DNA from: JAOPZY01 sp036495025
Lineage (GTDB): Bacteria > Actinomycetota > CADDZG01 > JAHWKV01 > JAOPZY01
Direction: 5' to 3'
Assembly: GCA_036495025.1 (NCBI GenBank)
Contig: DASXNO010000088.1
Span: 1 to 8,204, forward strand
DNA: 8,204 nucleotides
Each line of letters opens with the position of its first letter. Position 1 is the first letter of the stretch. The position numbers and the translations under genes were made by a program. Under the pieces are notes generated by a model. That model saw only the letters and a list, made by a program, of their open reading frames with translations, was not told the origin of the DNA and ran no database searches. Below, piece by piece: positions 5,466 through 8,204 of this stretch.

Positions 5466-6335
5466 TCAGTTCGCCCGTTCGACGGCGCGGACCTGCTCCC
5501 ACCAGGCCGCGAGCTCCGAGTAGCGCCGCCGGCTCTCGTCGACGTCGCCCAGCTCCATCGCCTCCAGGCAGGCCCAGATCTCTCCGGCCGAGCGGTCGGC
5601 CTCCAGCTCCTCGGTCGCGAGGAGACCGGTCAGGCCCCAGTAGTCGAGCTCAAGGGTGGAGTCCGAATGGAAGCCGCCCATCCACTCGGCCAACTCCGCC
5701 ACGGGAGCGACGATGCTCTCGTCCATCCCCCCCTGCTCCAGGATGCCCGTGGCTCGCTCCAGACGGGTGACGGCCAGGGCGAGCTCGGTCTCGTACCGCA
5801 CCCGGACCGCGCCGCGTTGCCCGGCGCGCCCGGCGGGGCCGACCCTGGGGATGCCGCGCTCGGCAGTGAGGATCCGCTCGGCGTCGTCGAAGGCCGCAAG
5901 CCAGCGGAACGGGACGTGCCAGGCGGCGGTGGCGACGTAGTCCCGCAGGGCCGGGTTCTCCCGGCGAAGCCGCTCCAGCTCGGACGACGCGCGATCCGCC
6001 TCGTCCTCGGGGACCAGGACGTCGCCGATGCCCGGCACCGTCGTGCGGAAGGCCAGGATGCCCGTGAGCACGCTCACCTGGATGCTCCAGGGGCAGACGA
6101 ACCAGCTCCCGTTGACCCGCCGTACGTAGGCATGCTCGCCCGCGACCGGGTACATGAGCCCCACGGCCCCGTTGCCCGAACCGGGGCTGTGGAAGGAGGT
6201 CTGCCGGTACGGCCAGGCGGTCGGCAGGGCCACGTCGGACTCGATGTAGGCACCCCAGCGAGCGCGCTCGGCCTCGGGGAAGGACTCGAGCGGTTCGTAG
6301 ACGCGGAGCTGGCTGGAAGGAACCATGGCCCCCAT
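5466..6335 (-). CDS. Conserved-looking hypothetical protein, 289 residues
   Basis: This frame carries strong coding character over its full length: polar/hydrophobic periodicity and no low-complexity arginine runs, unlike the overlapping frames. The N-terminal half begins LRVYEPLESFPEAERARWGAYI and includes an aromatic-rich stretch (residues 72-99) containing NGSWFVCPWSIQVSVL. The C-terminal half is mostly helical and acidic, with EDEADRASSELERLRRE (110-126), a helix-rich segment at 178-262, and the terminal RRRYSELAAWWEQVRAVERA. There is no signal peptide, membrane segment or recognisable catalytic motif, so it is probably cytoplasmic. The start may be ATG 6335 (AGGA three bases upstream) or ATG 6326. 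It is the first gene of a two-gene unit with the PNPOx-like protein. I do not recognise the family well enough to name it; similar proteins of unknown function seem typical of actinobacteria. Confidence 0.75.
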   Translation of the reverse strand: MGAMVPSSQLRVYEPLESFPEAERARWGAYIESDVALPTAWPYRQTSFHSPGSGNGAVGLMYPVAGEHAYVRRVNGSWFVCPWSIQVSVLTGILAFRTTVPGIGDVLVPEDEADRASSELERLRRENPALRDYVATAAWHVPFRWLAAFDDAERILTAERGIPRVGPAGRAGQRGAVRVRYETELALAVTRLERATGILEQGGMDESIVAPVAELAEWMGGFHSDSTLELDYWGLTGLLATEELEADRSAGEIWACLEAMELGDVDESRRRYSELAAWWEQVRAVERAN

Positions 6336-6464
6336 TGTTCCTGAACGAGCGCGACAGCGTCCACGGCTCCTTCACCGGAACGTCGTACCGAGGAGTCGCG
6401 GGGGCGAGGAAAGGGGTACGCAACTGCTCAAGAGATTGCGAGCACTACAGGGTGAAAGAGCGCC

Positions 6465-6494
6465 TGGACTGGCGAACATATGTTCTGTTATGCT
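6465..6494 (+). promoter_or_regulatory. Candidate promoter with LexA box in its spacer
   Basis: TGGACT (6465-6470, 4 of 6 to TTGACA) and TATGCT (6489-6494, 4 of 6 to TATAAT) are separated by 18 bases. The spacer contains the GAACATATGTTC palindrome. Transcription would start near 6500, giving a leader of about 55 bases before the ATG at 6555. The hexamers alone are weak; the coincidence with the operator raises the likelihood. Confidence 0.45.
6474..6485. promoter_or_regulatory. LexA/SOS-box-like operator
   Basis: GAACATATGTTC is a perfect 12-bp palindrome and fits GAAC-N4-GTTC, the core of the Bacillus/actinobacterial LexA site. With flanks it reads CGAACATATGTTCT, which follows the recalled CGAACRNRYGTTYC pattern except at the last base. 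It lies 69 bases upstream of the TnpB-like gene and between plausible -35 and -10 elements, where a repressor would block RNA polymerase. LexA binding is inferred. Confidence 0.6.
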
Positions 6495-6554
6495 TCCCCG
6501 AGTATTTCTTCCTGCACTTCGAGGGTCGGACGGCCGCCGGCCAGGGGAACCGCC

Positions 6555-8204
6555 ATGACCACCAGAGTCCGCCCGATCGCCGAGCCGTTCGTCGTGGCCC
6601 GCTCCAGTGGTGCCCGGGTCCGCACCCGCCTGGCGGTCGGCCCCGGCGACGAGGCCGTGCTCCTCGCCCTCGGTGCACACCTCGGCTCGGTCATGGGAAG
6701 AGACCTGGCGCAGCGCTGCCGGGAGGGGGCCCTGGACGCCAGGGATCGGGCAGCCTCCCGTGCCCGCCGCAAGCGGGCGGCCACCAAAGAATCCTCGTCG
6801 CGCTGGGCCGGCACGATCACCCGAACCTCTGAGGACGCCTTCCAGCTCGGCCGGCGAAACCTGGGGGCGCAGGCCACCAGCCTGCGGGCACGCGTCGGCG
6901 CGATCAAACGGCGTCTCGCGGTGGCGGTCGGCGAGCGCCGAGGAAGGACCCCGGGCTATGCGAGCGCCACCGAGCGCTTCAACAAGCAGTGCCGTCTGCG
7001 AATCCTCGAGGCACGCCTGAGCAAGGTTGAGGCCGACCTGGCCGAGGGCAGGGTGTCGCTGTGCCGGGGAGGACGCAGCCTTGCCCGCAGCCGCCACCAT
7101 CTCGAGGAGACGGGGTTGAGTCCTGGGGAGTGGAGGAAGCGCTGGGAGGCCGCACGCCTGTTCATCTGCGCAGACGGGGAGGCCGGCAAGGCGTGGGGCA
7201 ACGAGACCATCCGCTGGCACCCCGACGGGCACTGGCTCGAGCTGAAGCTCCCGCCATCCCTCGCCCACCTGGCCAACCGTCCCCACGCCCGCTACCGGCT
7301 CCTCTGCCCCGTGGCGTTCTCCCACCGGGGCGACGAGGTGGCCGCCCAGGCAGCCTCGGGGGCGCTGCGCTACGACGTCTCCTATGACCCCGGACGCCGT
7401 CGCTGGTACCTGGATGCCTCCTGGAGGCTGCCCGGTACCCCGACCCCGCCGGTCGAGGAGCTCCGGGACCGGGGCGTGCTCGGCGTGGATCTCAACGTCG
7501 GGCACCTGGCTGCGGTGGTGGTCGACCGCTCAGGCAACCCCGTGGGCAGGCCGTCCACGATCCCCCTGGATCTGTCCGGTCTGCCCGCCACCGTCCGGGA
7601 CGGCCATCTGCGGGCAGCCATCTCGCAGCTCCTGCAGAAAGCCACCGAGGCAGGCTGTGGCGCCATCGCCATCGAGGACCTCGACTTCGCCCGCGCGAGG
7701 GCCGAGGGCCGGGAGCACGCCGGTCGCCGACCCTGCCGGGGCAGGAGGGGACGGCGCTTCCGGGGGCTCGTGGCAGGAATCCCGACAACACGCTTCCGGG
7801 ACCGCCTGGTGCAGATGGCGGCCAACCGGGGGATCTTCGTGATCGTCGTCGACCCTGCCTACACCTCGAGATGGGGAGCAGAGCACTGGCTGGGCAGCCT
7901 TCGACAATTTTCAGCCGAGGCCAGCGGGCACCACTGCGCCGCGCTGGTCATCGGGCGACGTGGCCTCGGGCAGCGAGCACGGCGACGGGGAGGGTGTGAC
8001 TCGACTCCACCAGAGGATGGACAAGAGAGAGCTACCGACTCCGCCGTGCAGCCCTCACCGGACAGCACCGCCGGCCTGCCCGAGGACCATCAGAGGAAAC
8101 CCGGGGACCCCGAGGCCAGAGGGCGGCCGCAGCAGCGGCGTAGGACCCAACCGGCCGACGGGCATCTCCCGAGCGACCAGGTGGCCCAGGACCGTTCGGA
8201 GCCA
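6555..8204 (+). CDS. Divergent TnpB-like (IS200/IS605 accessory-type) RuvC-fold protein, 3' end beyond window
   Basis: ATG 6555 follows AGGGG at a spacing of 7 bases; the frame stays open for 550 codons to the window edge. The N-terminal 300 residues hold basic helices (for example ARRKRAATKESSSRWAG) and an RWYLD-type strand region, as in actinobacterial TnpB-related proteins. The RuvC-like domain begins at GVLGVDLNVGHLAAVVVD (Asp312), continues with AIAIEDLDF (Glu374), and then VDPAYTSRWGAEHW (433-445). TnpB normally has a CxxC zinc ribbon after the TS motif, followed by RDxNAA with the third catalytic Asp. Here there are no cysteine pairs, and the aligned motif reads GHHCAALVIGRRG with His459 at the Asp position. 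Residues from about 479 onward form a Pro/Arg/Glu/Asp-rich, probably disordered tail. TnpB proteins are RNA-guided nucleases; whether this one cuts DNA is unknown. No TnpA is visible. Confidence 0.85.
   Translation, partial: MTTRVRPIAEPFVVARSSGARVRTRLAVGPGDEAVLLALGAHLGSVMGRDLAQRCREGALDARDRAASRARRKRAATKESSSRWAGTITRTSEDAFQLGRRNLGAQATSLRARVGAIKRRLAVAVGERRGRTPGYASATERFNKQCRLRILEARLSKVEADLAEGRVSLCRGGRSLARSRHHLEETGLSPGEWRKRWEAARLFICADGEAGKAWGNETIRWHPDGHWLELKLPPSLAHLANRPHARYRLLCPVAFSHRGDEVAAQAASGALRYDVSYDPGRRRWYLDASWRLPGTPTPPVEELRDRGVLGVDLNVGHLAAVVVDRSGNPVGRPSTIPLDLSGLPATVRDGHLRAAISQLLQKATEAGCGAIAIEDLDFARARAEGREHAGRRPCRGRRGRRFRGLVAGIPTTRFRDRLVQMAANRGIFVIVVDPAYTSRWGAEHWLGSLRQFSAEASGHHCAALVIGRRGLGQRARRRGGCDSTPPEDGQERATDSAVQPSPDSTAGLPEDHQRKPGDPEARGRPQQRRRTQPADGHLPSDQVAQDRSEP

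Noticed and set aside
6420..6444. Crossing short complementary pairs (GCAA/TTGC and TGCTC/GAGCA) resembling a pseudoknot or an IS left-end hairpin
   Set aside because: Arms of only four and five bases are easily found by chance. No TnpA gene, matching right end or target-site motif is visible to support a transposon end.
6335..6832. 165-codon + strand frame starting before the TnpB-like gene
   Set aside because: It overlaps the N-terminus of the TnpB-like frame, has no ribosome-binding site of note, and becomes Pro/Arg/Gly-rich low complexity typical of an out-of-frame read of GC-rich coding DNA.
6372..7505. 377-codon minus-strand frame
   Set aside because: It lies antisense to the TnpB-like gene. 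The translation has no domain pattern and is rich in Gly, Arg, Pro and Glu, as expected for a mirror frame, while the + strand frame shows RuvC motifs.
1..8204. CRISPR array, complete insertion-sequence ends or prophage attachment site
   Set aside because: No regularly spaced repeats were seen, no terminal inverted repeats could be matched within the window, and no duplicated tRNA 3' end was found downstream of tRNA-Phe.

Overview
This is a GC-rich window from what looks like the chromosome of an actinomycete-type bacterium (Actinomycetota; class not determined). The evidence is the very high G+C third-position bias, a GlnR-type OmpR-family regulator with a matching GlnR-box pattern, a GlnA2-like glutamine synthetase, an Asp-Phe tRNA pair without encoded CCA, and a LexA-type box of the Gram-positive/actinobacterial form.

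Layout. Positions 1-1429 (+) hold the C-terminal part of a large polytopic DUF2339-type membrane protein that starts before the window. A 13-bp perfect hairpin (1494-1522) separates it from two convergent minus-strand genes: a two-TM small membrane protein (1545-1829) and a single-TM protein with an extracytoplasmic domain (1871-2482). A roughly 340-bp divergent intergenic region follows. It carries a tandem GlnR-box-like array (2705-2742).

The + strand then has a type-I glutamine synthetase (2820-4154) followed almost immediately by an atypical GlnR-like response regulator (4181-4855, perhaps from 4151). This looks like a self-contained nitrogen-assimilation operon in which the regulator probably controls its own operon through the upstream boxes. 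A terminator-like hairpin overlaps the regulator's stop codon, and a probable -10 lies in its 3' arm. tRNA-Asp(GTC) and tRNA-Phe(GAA) come next.

On the minus strand, 5112-6335 is a two-gene unit: a short FMN-binding split-barrel (PNPOx-like) protein preceded by a conserved-looking protein of unknown function.

The right end (6336-8204) is accessory in character. A 12-bp palindromic LexA/SOS-box-like site sits inside a plausible promoter. Downstream of it is a 550-codon frame, open to the window end, for a divergent TnpB-like (IS200/IS605 accessory-type) RuvC-fold protein. This protein has the first two RuvC acidic motifs, but the usual third Asp position reads His and the zinc ribbon is absent. 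The two most interesting signals are the glnA2-glnR-like operon with its own GlnR-box array, and the apparently SOS-controlled, active-site-altered TnpB homologue.
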